A stretch of DNA of 64,000 nucleotides from contig NZ_CP072597.1 of assembly GCF_018847975.1 (NCBI RefSeq), positions 62,001 through 126,000 of the forward strand, in the 5' to 3' direction. The first letter of the stretch is position 1. The number at the start of each line of letters is the position of its first letter. The notes beneath the pieces are model-generated. The model was not told the DNA's origin. It searched no databases and worked only from the letters and a program-made list of their open reading frames with translations. Shown piece after piece: positions 19,604 to 28,183 of this stretch. Source of the DNA: Lysobacter sp. K5869. GTDB lineage: Bacteria > Pseudomonadota > Gammaproteobacteria > Xanthomonadales > Xanthomonadaceae. The position numbers and the translations under genes were made by a program.

Positions 19604-20614
19604 TCAGTCGAACAGCACCACCGGCTTGCCCGGCGTGCGCGCGCCGGCCACCGAGGCGATGGCGCGGGCGCCGTCGTCGAAGCCGAAGCGCTCGCCGACC
19701 ACCGGCGCGATCCGGCGCGCGGCGAGTTCGTCCAGGTACGCGCGCAAGTCGGCGAGGCTGCCGACGCTGACGCCGTGCAGGTTGAGCTGGTGGGCCATGA
19801 TCGGGCCGATCAGATTGCCGGCCACGTCCATGCTGTCGAGGAAGCCGATCAACGCGATATGCGCGTTGTCGGCGGCGGCGCCGAGCAGCGACAGCAGTTG
19901 CTGGCCGCCGACGACATCGACGATGCCGTCGACGCCGCGGCCGCCGGTCAGCGCGCGCACCGCGGCGGGCAGGTCGGGCGTGGCGCGGTAATCGATCGTC
20001 GCGCGCGCACCGAGCGAACGCAGCAGCTCGGCCTTGGCCGGATCGCCGGTGGTGGCGATCACGTCGTGCCCGCGCGCCGCCGCCAATTGCAGCGCCATCA
20101 GCGAGACGCTGCCGCTGCCCTGCACCAGCACGCTGGCGCCGGGCGCGAGTTCGAGCTTGCGCAGCGCGCTCCAGGCGGTGAGGCCGGAGACCGGCAAGGT
20201 CGAGGCGGCCGCGTCGTCCAGATAATCCGGCACCCGCGCGACCGCGTTCGCCGGCAGCACGATCCAGCGCGCCAGCCAGCCGTCGAGCGGGCCGCCGAGC
20301 TTGCTGAGGTGGTTTTCGGATTTGAACGGGCCGTCCAACCAGGCCGTGGTGTAGTGGCCGATCACCCGCTCGCCCAGGGCGAAACCGCTCACGCCCGCGC
20401 CGAGCGCGTCGATCCGGCCGACGCCGTCGGACAGCGGCACGAACGGGCGCGGCAGCTCGGGCTGGTAGCGGCCGATGGCCAGCGCGTAATCGCGGTAATT
20501 GACCGAGGCGGCGGCGACGCGGATGCGCACCTCGCCCGGGCCGGGCTGGGGTTCGGGCAGATCGACGCGGCGCAGGGAATCGAGGGTGATGCCTTGCAGC
20601 TGGAAAGCGTCCAT
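19604..20614 (-). CDS. NADPH-dependent quinone/alcohol oxidoreductase (MDR family)
   Basis: A 336-residue zinc-independent member of the medium-chain dehydrogenase family. The GroES-like N-terminal domain has VRIRVAAASVNYRDYALAIG; the Rossmann part carries VLVQGSGSVSLMALQLA near residue 175, where the family usually has a Gly-rich turn, and VDVVGG later. These enzymes reduce quinones or enones with NADPH in the cytoplasm. The gene is divergent from a LysR-type regulator 103 bases away, the usual arrangement for a regulator and its target. Confidence 0.88.
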   Translation of the reverse strand: MDAFQLQGITLDSLRRVDLPEPQPGPGEVRIRVAAASVNYRDYALAIGRYQPELPRPFVPLSDGVGRIDALGAGVSGFALGERVIGHYTTAWLDGPFKSENHLSKLGGPLDGWLARWIVLPANAVARVPDYLDDAAASTLPVSGLTAWSALRKLELAPGASVLVQGSGSVSLMALQLAAARGHDVIATTGDPAKAELLRSLGARATIDYRATPDLPAAVRALTGGRGVDGIVDVVGGQQLLSLLGAAADNAHIALIGFLDSMDVAGNLIGPIMAHQLNLHGVSVGSLADLRAYLDELAARRIAPVVGERFGFDDGARAIASVAGARTPGKPVVLFD

Positions 20615-20653
20615 GACGGGCTCCGGGACGGGCTGGGGTCGGGACGCACAGAC

Positions 20654-20716
20654 TATTGTTGAGCATCGAACCGATATAGGATCGCGCCAACAACTCATCA
20701 TTGAGCGACTCTCAAT
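20654..20716. promoter_or_regulatory. Probable LysR-type operator between the oxidoreductase and its regulator
   Basis: The divergent region contains ATTGAG-N5-CTCAAT (20700-20716), a perfect 6-5-6 inverted repeat with the T-N11-A form of LysR boxes, and an upstream half-similar TATTGTTGAGCAT at 20654-20666. The palindrome abuts the regulator start codon, so it fits autorepression. Confidence 0.55.
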
Positions 20717-20717
20717 A

Positions 20718-21638
20718 ATGATCGGCGGCCTGTATTCCGAGCTCGAAGCCTTCGAGGCGATCCTGCGCCACGGCAGCTTCACCGCCGCCGCGCGCCAGCT
20801 CGAAGTCACCCCCGGCGCGATCACCCGCCGGCTCAGCGCGCTGGAGGCGCGCCTGGGCGCCAAGCTGCTCAACCGCTCGACCCGGCGCCTGAGCCTCACC
20901 GAGGAAGGCCGCGACTACTACGCCGAGGTGGCGCCGGCGCTGGCGCAGATCCTCGCCGCCGGCGAACGCGCGCGCGACCGCGCCGCGCAGCCGCGCGGCG
21001 AGCTGCGGGTGTCGCTGCCGATGAACTTCGGCCGCATGTACGTGATGCCGCGCCTGGGCGAGTTCCTCGACCGCCATCCCGGCATCGCCCTGGACGTGCA
21101 GTTCGACGACCGCTACGTCGACCTGATCGGCGAAGGCTTCGACTGCGCGATCCGGATCGGCGCGCTCGCCGATTCGCGTCTGGTCGCGCGGCGCATCGCC
21201 CAGACCCGGCGCATCCTGGTCGCCGCGCCGGCGTATCTGGCCCGGCGCGGCGCGCCGGCCGCGCCGGAGCAGCTCGCCGAGCACGACTGCCTGCACTACA
21301 CCTTGTTCCGCGATCACCCGACCTGGGAATTCCACGGCCGCGGCGATCCGCTGCGGATTCCGGTGCGCGGCCGGCTGCGCGCCAACTACGGCGTGCCGTT
21401 GGTCGATGCCGCGCTGCGCGGCGACGGCATCCTGCAGACCGCCACGTTCGCCGTCGCCGAGGAACTCGCCGCCGGCCGGCTGGTCGAGGTGCTGCCGGAT
21501 TGGTGCTTGCTGCCGATCGGCATCCACGCGGTGTATCCCGGACGCGAGTACCGGCCGCGCAAGGTCGAGGCGTTCGTGGCCTTCGTCGAGGAAATCATCG
21601 GCGCGCCGGCGGTCTGGGACCGCATCCTCGCCGGCTGA
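20718..21638 (+). CDS. LysR-family transcriptional regulator
   Basis: A 306-residue regulator. The winged helix-turn-helix occupies about residues 5-65 (FEAILRHGSFTAAARQLEVTP, then ARLGAKLLNRSTRRLSLTEEG), followed by a periplasmic-binding-protein-like co-inducer domain (GELRVSLPMNFG onward, to WDRILAG). It belongs to the CrgA/PerR-like branch that often controls a divergent oxidoreductase. The ATG was chosen at the start of the conserved helix. Confidence 0.92.
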   Translation: MIGGLYSELEAFEAILRHGSFTAAARQLEVTPGAITRRLSALEARLGAKLLNRSTRRLSLTEEGRDYYAEVAPALAQILAAGERARDRAAQPRGELRVSLPMNFGRMYVMPRLGEFLDRHPGIALDVQFDDRYVDLIGEGFDCAIRIGALADSRLVARRIAQTRRILVAAPAYLARRGAPAAPEQLAEHDCLHYTLFRDHPTWEFHGRGDPLRIPVRGRLRANYGVPLVDAALRGDGILQTATFAVAEELAAGRLVEVLPDWCLLPIGIHAVYPGREYRPRKVEAFVAFVEEIIGAPAVWDRILAG

Positions 21639-21798
21639 GCGCGCGTCGTTCCGACACCGCTCGAAGGCGCCCTCGCCGATAATCCGCCGCCGGCGATTCC
21701 TCGACCGGTTACTCACCGATACGAACCATCCGCCCGCCCATCATTCCGTTTTAGCGCGGTTTGCTGAAAGCTTTCTCCACCTTCGCCGCCCCCGCCGC

Positions 21799-24507
21799 AT
21801 GAGCTCCCAACCCGCCGCCCCCGCGCCCGCCGCCGCAACCGCCGCCGCTTCCAACTGGCGCCGCGCCCTGTCGATGCTCGCCAGTCTGGCGATCCTGGCC
21901 TTGGCGCTGCACGCGCTGGCGGGGGAGTTCACCGAGCACGGGTATCGCTCGATCAAAGAGGCGTTCCGGCAGATCGACTCGCTTCGCATCGCCCTGGCGT
22001 TTGCGCTCGGCCTCGCCAGCTACGGCTGTTTGGTTGGATTCGACGCCATCGGCCTGCGCCGCAACTCGGCCAAGGTCAAACCGGTGCGGCTGATCCTCAC
22101 CGCGTTTCTCGCCAACGCGGTCGGCCACACCCTCGGCTTCGCCGCGCTCACCGGCGGCGCGGTGCGCCTGCGCGGCTACGGCGCAGCCGGGCTGTCGCTG
22201 GCCGACATCGGCCAAGTGGTGTTGATGAGCACGCTCGGCTTCGTGTTCGGCGCCTGGGTGCTGCTGGCCTGCGCGCTGGTGTTCGAGCCCGCGCCGGCGG
22301 CGCTGTTGCTGCCGCTGAGCGAAGACGCGATCCGCGTCGCCGGCGGCGCGGTCGCCATCGCCTTTCTCGCCTTGTTGATGCTGGTCGGCCGCGACGGCCG
22401 CACCCTGCGTTTCCGCGAACACGCGCTGTGGCTGCCCGACCGCCGCACCGTGCTCAGCGTGACCGCGCTGAGCGTGGTGGAACTGGCCTTGGCCGGCGGC
22501 GCGCTGTACGTGTTGCTGGCGCCGTCGATTCCGGCCGCGTCGGGGACGAGTTTCGTCGGCTTCGTCGGTTTGTATTTGGTGGCGGTGTTGGCGGGCTTGG
22601 TGTCGAGCGTGCCGGCCGGCATCGGCGTGTTCGAGTGGAGCCTGCTCAAGCTGTTGCCGAACGTCGCACCGGCCAGTTTGCTGGCCGCGGCGCTGGCCTA
22701 CCGCATCACCTACTACGCCGCGCCGCTGGTGCTGGCGACCGTGCTCGGCCTGTTCGCCTCCGCGCGCGGGCCGGTCGCGCAGAGCGCCAGCGCGCTGCGC
22801 ACCGGCTGGCTGGCGGTGCGGCCGTGGCTGCCGCACGTGATCGCGCTGGCCGCGTTCGTGCTCGGCGCGGCGCTGATCCTCGACGGCACCTTGCCCAAGC
22901 CGCAGCATCGTTTGAGCCACGCGCCGCTGCCGCTGATCGAAACCTCGCAGTTGCTCGCCAGCCTCGGCGGCGTCGGCCTGCTGCTGATCGGCCAGGGCTT
23001 GCAGCGGCGCAGCCACGCCGCCTGGGCGCTGGCGCTGGGCGTGTGCATCCTGCTGCCGCTGCCGTCGTGGCTGCGCGGCGGCCACTGGCTGCTGGCGCTG
23101 GCGCCGCCGCTGGTGGCGCTGGCGCTGTGGGCGGCGCGGCGCGAGTTCTACCGCCAGGGCGCGCTGCTCGACGAGGCGTGGTCGTGGCGCTGGCTGCGCA
23201 ACCTCGGGCTGGTGCTGATCGCCGCGATCTGGCTGCTGTTCTTCGCCTACAGCCACGTCGAATACCGCAACGAGCTGTGGTGGGAATTCCTGGTCTCCGG
23301 CAACGCGCCGCGCGCGCTGCGGGCGATGCTGCTGGTCAGCGTGGCGGTGATCGCGTTCGGTCTGGCGCGGCTGCTGCACGCCGCGCGCACCGCGCTGCCG
23401 GCGGCCACCGAGGCCCAGCTCGAGGACATTCGCCCGATCCTGGCCCAGGCCGAGGACAGCCAGGCGCACCTCGCGCTGACCGGCGACAAGGCGCTGCTGC
23501 TGGATCCGCAGCAGCGCGGCCTGATGATGATGCAGCGCTACGGCGGCTCGCTGATCGCGATGGGCGACCCGATCGGCCCGCCGGAGGTCGCGCGCGAGCT
23601 GATCTGGCGCTTCCGCGAAGAAGCCGACCGCATGGGCGTGCGCCCGGTGTTCTACCAAGTCGGCGAGCAGCATTGGCAGACCTATCTCGATCTCGGCCTG
23701 ACCCTGGTCAAGCTCGGCGAAGAAGCGCTGGTGCCGCTGACCGACTTCAATCTGCAGGGCGCCAACCGCGCCGACCTGCGCCAAGCCTGGAACCGCGGCA
23801 AGCGCTCGGGCCTGAGTTTCCGCATCGTGCCCGCGGACCAAGTCGGCGCGCTGCTGCCGGTGCTGGAAGAGATTTCCGATCAATGGCTGGAGCTGAAGTC
23901 CGGCGAAGAAAAAGGCTTCTCGCTCGGCAGCTTCGACAACGCGTATCTGGAACGCCTGCCGGTGGCGCTGATCGAACACGAGGGCCGCGTCGTCGCCTTC
24001 GCCAACGTGTGGAACGCGACCAACGGCCGCGAACTGTCGATCGACCTGATGCGCCACGCTGCCGAAGCGCCGAAGGGCACTATGGATTTCATGTTCGCCG
24101 AGTTGCTGCTGTGGGGCCGCGAACACGGCTTCGAACGCTTCTCGCTCGGCATGGCGCCGCTGTCGGGCCTGGCCCAGCACCGTCTGGCTGGGCGCTGGAA
24201 CCGCTTCGCCAATCTGATCGCGCGCCACGGCGAGCGGTTCTACGGCTTCGTCGGGCTGCGCCGGTTCAAGGCCAAGTTCGATCCGGTCTGGCGCACCCGC
24301 TATCTCGCCGCGCCGGGCGGCATGCATCTGCCGGCGGCGCTGCTCGATGTCACCCGCTTGATCTCGCTCGACCCGCGCCGCCACGACGACGGCGAGCGTT
24401 TGGTCGCCCGTTTCCCGCGCAGCGCGCCGGAAACTCAGGGCGAGGCCGGCGCGGCCCCCGCGGCGATGCCCGCCGCCGACAGCACCCGCGCGGCGACGCC
24501 GTCGTAA
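21799..24507 (+). CDS. mprF: Phosphatidylglycerol lysyltransferase (MprF family)
   Basis: A 902-residue membrane protein. About 14 hydrophobic segments fill residues 20-530, the first part being the flippase-type domain (NAVGHTLGFAALTGGAVRLRGYG, and SSVPAGIGVFEWSLLKLLP). The cytosolic C-terminal 330 residues are the DUF2156 transferase domain: LTGDKALLLD, GGSLIAMGDPIGP, RSGLSFRIVP, and KGTMDFMFAELLLWGREHG. MprF transfers lysine (or alanine) from charged tRNA to phosphatidylglycerol and flips the product outward, lowering surface charge and giving resistance to cationic peptides. The 3' end overlaps the convergent AcvB-like gene by 73 bases, which encodes the probable opposing hydrolase. The ATG at 21799 begins just before the first membrane segment. 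Confidence 0.93.
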   Translation: MSSQPAAPAPAAATAAASNWRRALSMLASLAILALALHALAGEFTEHGYRSIKEAFRQIDSLRIALAFALGLASYGCLVGFDAIGLRRNSAKVKPVRLILTAFLANAVGHTLGFAALTGGAVRLRGYGAAGLSLADIGQVVLMSTLGFVFGAWVLLACALVFEPAPAALLLPLSEDAIRVAGGAVAIAFLALLMLVGRDGRTLRFREHALWLPDRRTVLSVTALSVVELALAGGALYVLLAPSIPAASGTSFVGFVGLYLVAVLAGLVSSVPAGIGVFEWSLLKLLPNVAPASLLAAALAYRITYYAAPLVLATVLGLFASARGPVAQSASALRTGWLAVRPWLPHVIALAAFVLGAALILDGTLPKPQHRLSHAPLPLIETSQLLASLGGVGLLLIGQGLQRRSHAAWALALGVCILLPLPSWLRGGHWLLALAPPLVALALWAARREFYRQGALLDEAWSWRWLRNLGLVLIAAIWLLFFAYSHVEYRNELWWEFLVSGNAPRALRAMLLVSVAVIAFGLARLLHAARTALPAATEAQLEDIRPILAQAEDSQAHLALTGDKALLLDPQQRGLMMMQRYGGSLIAMGDPIGPPEVARELIWRFREEADRMGVRPVFYQVGEQHWQTYLDLGLTLVKLGEEALVPLTDFNLQGANRADLRQAWNRGKRSGLSFRIVPADQVGALLPVLEEISDQWLELKSGEEKGFSLGSFDNAYLERLPVALIEHEGRVVAFANVWNATNGRELSIDLMRHAAEAPKGTMDFMFAELLLWGREHGFERFSLGMAPLSGLAQHRLAGRWNRFANLIARHGERFYGFVGLRRFKAKFDPVWRTRYLAAPGGMHLPAALLDVTRLISLDPRRHDDGERLVARFPRSAPETQGEAGAAPAAMPAADSTRAATPS

Positions 24508-25877
24508 TCGCCGTCGACGTGGTGATCGCCGTGCATCTTCTCGATCCGCACGCCGCCCGCGGGCAAGCGCGGGCATAGCGCGTCGGCGTCCTCGCTGCCG
24601 TAGATGCACAGCACGCGCGGCGCCGGCATCTGCGCCACTTGCGGCGCGATCGGCAGGCCCTTGCCGCTGCTGCCGATCCAGTTGCTGAGGTGGAATTCGT
24701 ATTCGGCGTTCTGCCCCGGCGACATCAGCGCGGTCAGCCGCACCGAATCGCGGGTGGCTTCGGGCAACTGGTTGTAGGCGCCCGGCAGCACGTCGGCGCC
24801 TTGCGAGAAACCGATCAGGATCACCCGTTCGCGTTTCCACTGCGCGCGGTAGTAACGCACGATGCGGTCGAGATCGACGCCGAAGCTCTGCGGCGTGCGC
24901 GGGGTCCAGAAGTAACGCAGCGAATCGATGCCGACCACCGGCACGCCGGCTTCGGTCAAACGCTTGCTGATGCTCTTGTCGACGTCCGCCCAACCGCCGT
25001 CGCCGGAGACGAACACGGCGAAGGTGTCGGTGTTGCCGCCGGAGCGCGCCGGCAGTTCGTTGACCGGCAACCCGGCCAGATCCGCCGGCGGCGGCGGCAG
25101 GCTGGCGTGGCGCTGCGCGCCGAGCGAGGCCAGCGCCGCGCGCAGGCCCGGCAGCGCGTCGCCGCGCGCGGTGCGCTTGAACGTGCGCGCCTGCGGGATC
25201 GCCTGCACGAAGGCATCGACCTGCGCCGCAGGACACGCCGCCGCGGCGCCCGCCTGCGCCGACGACAGCCACGGCACTTGCAGCGGGCGCGGCTGCAACT
25301 GCGCGTGCGCGCCCTGCGTTTGCAGCTTCAGCGAGCCGGTCGGGCACAGCGCCTGCGGCAGGCGCAGGCTCGGGCAGAACCCCAGCGACACCGCGCCGGC
25401 GAACAGGCCCGCATTGCCCTGCGCGGCGATGGCGTAGGCGAACGCGGCGCCTTCGCCGTCGCCGATCAGCAGCGGCAAGTGATAGGTCGGCAAGCGGTAA
25501 TAGGCCTGCACGTAGCGCGAGAAATTCTCCACGTCGCCGGACGAGAAATTGCACTTGCCGCCGTCCTTGCGCAGCACCGCTTCCAGCGCGGCCATCTCGA
25601 CGGTGACCACCATCGCCCCGTCGGCGGCCAGCGCATCGACCCGGGTCTTGCGCGCGGCCGCGTCGAGGCCGTCGGCGAACCACATCACGAAGCGCTTGAC
25701 CTCGCCCTGCGGCAGACGCACCGGCGTGCGCACGAACCGGCCATGAGTGATTTCGCCGGCGGACGGCGTCGCGGGCGCGGCCGTCGCGGGCGCCGACGAC
25801 GCGGCCATCGCCGGAACGAAGCAAAGCGCGCACAAGGCGGCGGCGAGAACGGTCGGGAAGCGAAGCGGCGCGCGCAT
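24435..25877 (-). CDS. AcvB/VirJ-type lysyl-phosphatidylglycerol hydrolase
   Basis: A 480-residue periplasmic protein with a signal peptide ending VPAMAAS near residue 27. The C-terminal half is the VirJ domain: FVSGDGGWADVD at about 289-300 and the nucleophile elbow GFSQGADVLPG with Ser358, then YGSEDADALCP and MHGDHHVDGDYD, which should supply the acid and the histidine. The N-terminal half matches the extra domain of the longer AcvB form. In Agrobacterium, AcvB removes lysine from lysyl-phosphatidylglycerol and is encoded with the synthase LpiA (MprF type). Here the two genes converge and overlap instead. AGGAGAT precedes the ATG. Confidence 0.88.
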   Translation of the reverse strand: MRAPLRFPTVLAAALCALCFVPAMAASSAPATAAPATPSAGEITHGRFVRTPVRLPQGEVKRFVMWFADGLDAAARKTRVDALAADGAMVVTVEMAALEAVLRKDGGKCNFSSGDVENFSRYVQAYYRLPTYHLPLLIGDGEGAAFAYAIAAQGNAGLFAGAVSLGFCPSLRLPQALCPTGSLKLQTQGAHAQLQPRPLQVPWLSSAQAGAAAACPAAQVDAFVQAIPQARTFKRTARGDALPGLRAALASLGAQRHASLPPPPADLAGLPVNELPARSGGNTDTFAVFVSGDGGWADVDKSISKRLTEAGVPVVGIDSLRYFWTPRTPQSFGVDLDRIVRYYRAQWKRERVILIGFSQGADVLPGAYNQLPEATRDSVRLTALMSPGQNAEYEFHLSNWIGSSGKGLPIAPQVAQMPAPRVLCIYGSEDADALCPRLPAGGVRIEKMHGDHHVDGDYDGVAARVLSAAGIAAGAAPASP

Positions 25878-26034
25878 GGGGATCTCCTGGGTGCGCCACC
25901 TTATACCGGCGAAGGTGTCGAGAGAATGCGCCGGCGCGGCGTTTCGCCGCCGCCTCGGCCGCTCGCGCGACGCGGCCGGCGCTTATGATCGGCGGGCCCG
26001 CCCCGGGCGCGACGCCACGCAAGGAGCCCGTCCC

Positions 26035-26700
26035 ATGCCACGCACGGCCATCACCGCCTTCGCCGCCACGCTGCTGCTCGCCGGCGCCGCCTTGTCGGCG
26101 CACGCCGCCGCGCTCGCGCCGCCGGCCGGCGAAACCGCCTGCAAGTTCGGCGCCTTCGTCAGCGAGACCGATCCGGCCGGGCTCAACGTCCGCGCCGGCC
26201 CCGGCACCGAGCACAAGGTGCTGGGCACCTTGCCGCCGATGCGGCCCAGCAGCGAGATCGAATCGTTGCAGGTGCGGGTCGAAGTCGAGGTCGTCGCCGG
26301 CCGCGGCGGCTGGTTCAAGATCCGCGGCGCGCGCGACAACGACGCGCTGTTCGACGGCCCGCAGCGGCCGATGTTCAAGGGCGAGGGCTGGGTCAGCGGA
26401 CGCAAGCTCACGGTGAAGTCGCAGGCCGGCGTCGGCCGTGCGCGGCCGGAGGCGAAGGCGCCGGCGGTGCTGGTCGGCCACGACGGCATCGTGTTCGACA
26501 GCGACGCCTTCGTCGCCTCGGGCCAGTTGGCGGGCTGCTCCGGGCGCTGGGCGCTGGTCGAGTACGGCCCGCTCGATTTCGAGGGCGACACCGAACTGGA
26601 GGTCAAGCCCGCGGCCAAGACCGGCGTCGAAGGCGGCCGGTTCCGCGCCTGGGTCGACCGGATTTGCGGCTTGCAGGAAACCAGCTGCGACGGCGTGTGA
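26035..26700 (+). CDS. Periplasmic SH3-like protein
   Basis: A 221-residue exported protein; signal peptide ends near LSAHAAAL, residue 27. Residues 38-115 form a bacterial SH3-type domain: LNVRAGPGTEHKVLGTLPP, then GGWFKIRG and GWVSGRKLTV. The rest has paired cysteines (Cys168 near GQLAGC, and two near the C-terminus) that could form disulfides. SH3 domains of this type often bind cell-wall peptides. AAGGAG precedes the ATG by eight bases. It stands alone. Confidence 0.85.
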   Translation: MPRTAITAFAATLLLAGAALSAHAAALAPPAGETACKFGAFVSETDPAGLNVRAGPGTEHKVLGTLPPMRPSSEIESLQVRVEVEVVAGRGGWFKIRGARDNDALFDGPQRPMFKGEGWVSGRKLTVKSQAGVGRARPEAKAPAVLVGHDGIVFDSDAFVASGQLAGCSGRWALVEYGPLDFEGDTELEVKPAAKTGVEGGRFRAWVDRICGLQETSCDGV

Positions 26701-26706
26701 CGCGCG

Positions 26707-26770
26707 AAGGCCCGCGGAGCCGATGCTCCGCGCGGTGAGCGCGAAGCATCGGGCCTGCAGGCCTTCCTAC
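26707..26770. repeat. Intergenic inverted repeat
   Basis: CGATGCT (26721-26727) pairs with AGCATCG (26745-26751), and the outer AAGGCCCG / CAGGCCTT words extend the symmetry. It lies between the convergent SH3 and aldo/keto reductase genes and could act as a terminator; there is no clear U tract. Confidence 0.45.
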
Positions 26771-26817
26771 GATCCGACCGCGCCGGCGCGACGCTGAGCC
26801 TCGCGCCGGCGCCGCGC

Positions 26818-27912
26818 TCATCCGCGCAGCGGCGGCGTCACTTCGCCGAACATCACTCCGCGCACCATCGGCGACTTCAGGAAATCGTGCGGGAAGCCGA
26901 GCTCGATCCGGCTCGCTTCGTCCAATCGCGCGCGTTGTTCTTCGCTGAAACGGACCTCCAAGGCGCCGAGGTTGTCCTCCAACTGCGCCAGCGTGCGCAC
27001 GCCGACGATGGGCGAGGCGACCGCGGGATCGAGCAAGGTCCACGCCAGCGCGACCTGCGCCGGCGTCTTGCCCAGTTCCGAGGCGACCTGCTTGACCGCG
27101 TCGGCGATATCCAGCGCGCGCGGCGTCAACGCGCCATGGCTGGCGGCGACGTTCTTGCGCGTGCCCACCGCTTCGGGCACGCCGGCGCCGAGGTCCAGAT
27201 CGGCGCGGCTGTACTTGCCGGTCAGCACGCCCATGCCCAGCGGCGACCACGGCACCACGCCCAGGCCCAGTTCGCGCGCCATCGGCATCAGATCGCGCTC
27301 GACCGTGCGTTCGATCAGGCTGTACTGGATCTGCAGCGCGATCAGCGGCGACCAGCCGCGCAGGTCGGCGATGGCCTGCATGCGCGCGACCTGCCACGCC
27401 GGCGTGTCGGAGATGCCGACGTAGACCAGCTTGCCGGCGCGGACCAGATCGTCCATCGCGCGCAGCACTTCCTCGACCGGCGTGGTCTCGTCCCAGGCGT
27501 GCAGGTACAGCAGGTCGATGTAGTCGGTGTCGAGCTTGCGCAGGCTGTCCTCGACCGAACGCACCATGCTCTTGCGCTGGTTGCCGCCGGCGTTGGGGTC
27601 TTTCGGCCGCGCGGTCAGGGTGTACTTGGTGGCGATCACCAACTCGTCGCGGCGGCCCTGGGCGAACTGGCCGACCAAACGCTCGGAGGTGCCGCCGGTG
27701 TACTGGTTGGCGGTGTCGATGAAATTGCCGCCGCGCTCGACGTAGGCGTCGAAGATGCGGCGCGCCTCGGCTTCGTCCGCGCCCCAGCCCCAGTCGGTGC
27801 CGAAGGTCATCGCGCCCAGCGACAGCGGCGAGACGCGCAGGCCGGAGCGGCCGAGCAGGCGGTAATCGGTGAGCGAGGACGGCAGGGCGGCGGCGGTGCG
27901 GGCAGTGCTCAT
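26818..27912 (-). CDS. Aldo/keto reductase
   Basis: A 364-residue TIM-barrel oxidoreductase. RLLGRSGLRVSPLSLGAMTFG at the start, GGNFIDTANQYTGGTSERLVG with the catalytic Asp and Tyr, VIATKYTL with the Lys, and LLYLHAWDETTP with the His are all in place, then the NADPH-binding VGVRTLAQLEDNLGAL near the end. It reduces carbonyl compounds in the cytoplasm; the true substrate is unknown. Divergent from a LysR regulator, with a long hairpin repeat between them. The ATG at 27912 was chosen because it follows GGAG and starts close to the conserved core. Confidence 0.93.
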   Translation of the reverse strand: MSTARTAAALPSSLTDYRLLGRSGLRVSPLSLGAMTFGTDWGWGADEAEARRIFDAYVERGGNFIDTANQYTGGTSERLVGQFAQGRRDELVIATKYTLTARPKDPNAGGNQRKSMVRSVEDSLRKLDTDYIDLLYLHAWDETTPVEEVLRAMDDLVRAGKLVYVGISDTPAWQVARMQAIADLRGWSPLIALQIQYSLIERTVERDLMPMARELGLGVVPWSPLGMGVLTGKYSRADLDLGAGVPEAVGTRKNVAASHGALTPRALDIADAVKQVASELGKTPAQVALAWTLLDPAVASPIVGVRTLAQLEDNLGALEVRFSEEQRARLDEASRIELGFPHDFLKSPMVRGVMFGEVTPPLRG

Positions 27913-28020
27913 GGAGGCGTCTCCGGTGGGAATGGGCGCATCCTGCGCCGCGCGCACTACTGCGTTAATCCGGCATTGTTCGCATGGGCCATTTAGAAAA
28001 CCGTGCATAATCGGCCTGGG

Positions 28021-28180
28021 TCGCGGCTTGGAGCGAGGAACGAGTGAAAAGAAACGAGGAACGAGTGCGAGCGGGCGCCGCGGCCGCGGATAGCCGCTCG
28101 CCCGGCCCACCGCGCCGCACGCCCACCTCCGCGGCTTTTCCTCTAGTTCCTCGTTCCTCTTCGCTGGTTCCTGGTTCCTA
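28021..28180. repeat. Purine-rich/pyrimidine-rich intergenic hairpin
   Basis: Left arm near 28027-28062 (repeats of GAGGAACGAGT) and right arm near 28136-28180 (repeats of GTTCCTCGTTCCT) are complementary, with a GC-rich loop of about 75 bases. Same design as at 10963-11098 and 34176-34300, although here it sits between divergent genes. Confidence 0.6.
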
Positions 28181-28183
28181 GCC

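Noticed and set aside
21751..26481. Very long minus-strand frame of about 1576 codons opposite mprF
   Set aside because: It is the antisense shadow of mprF and its neighbours in GC-rich DNA, Gln/Arg/Ala-rich without any domain.
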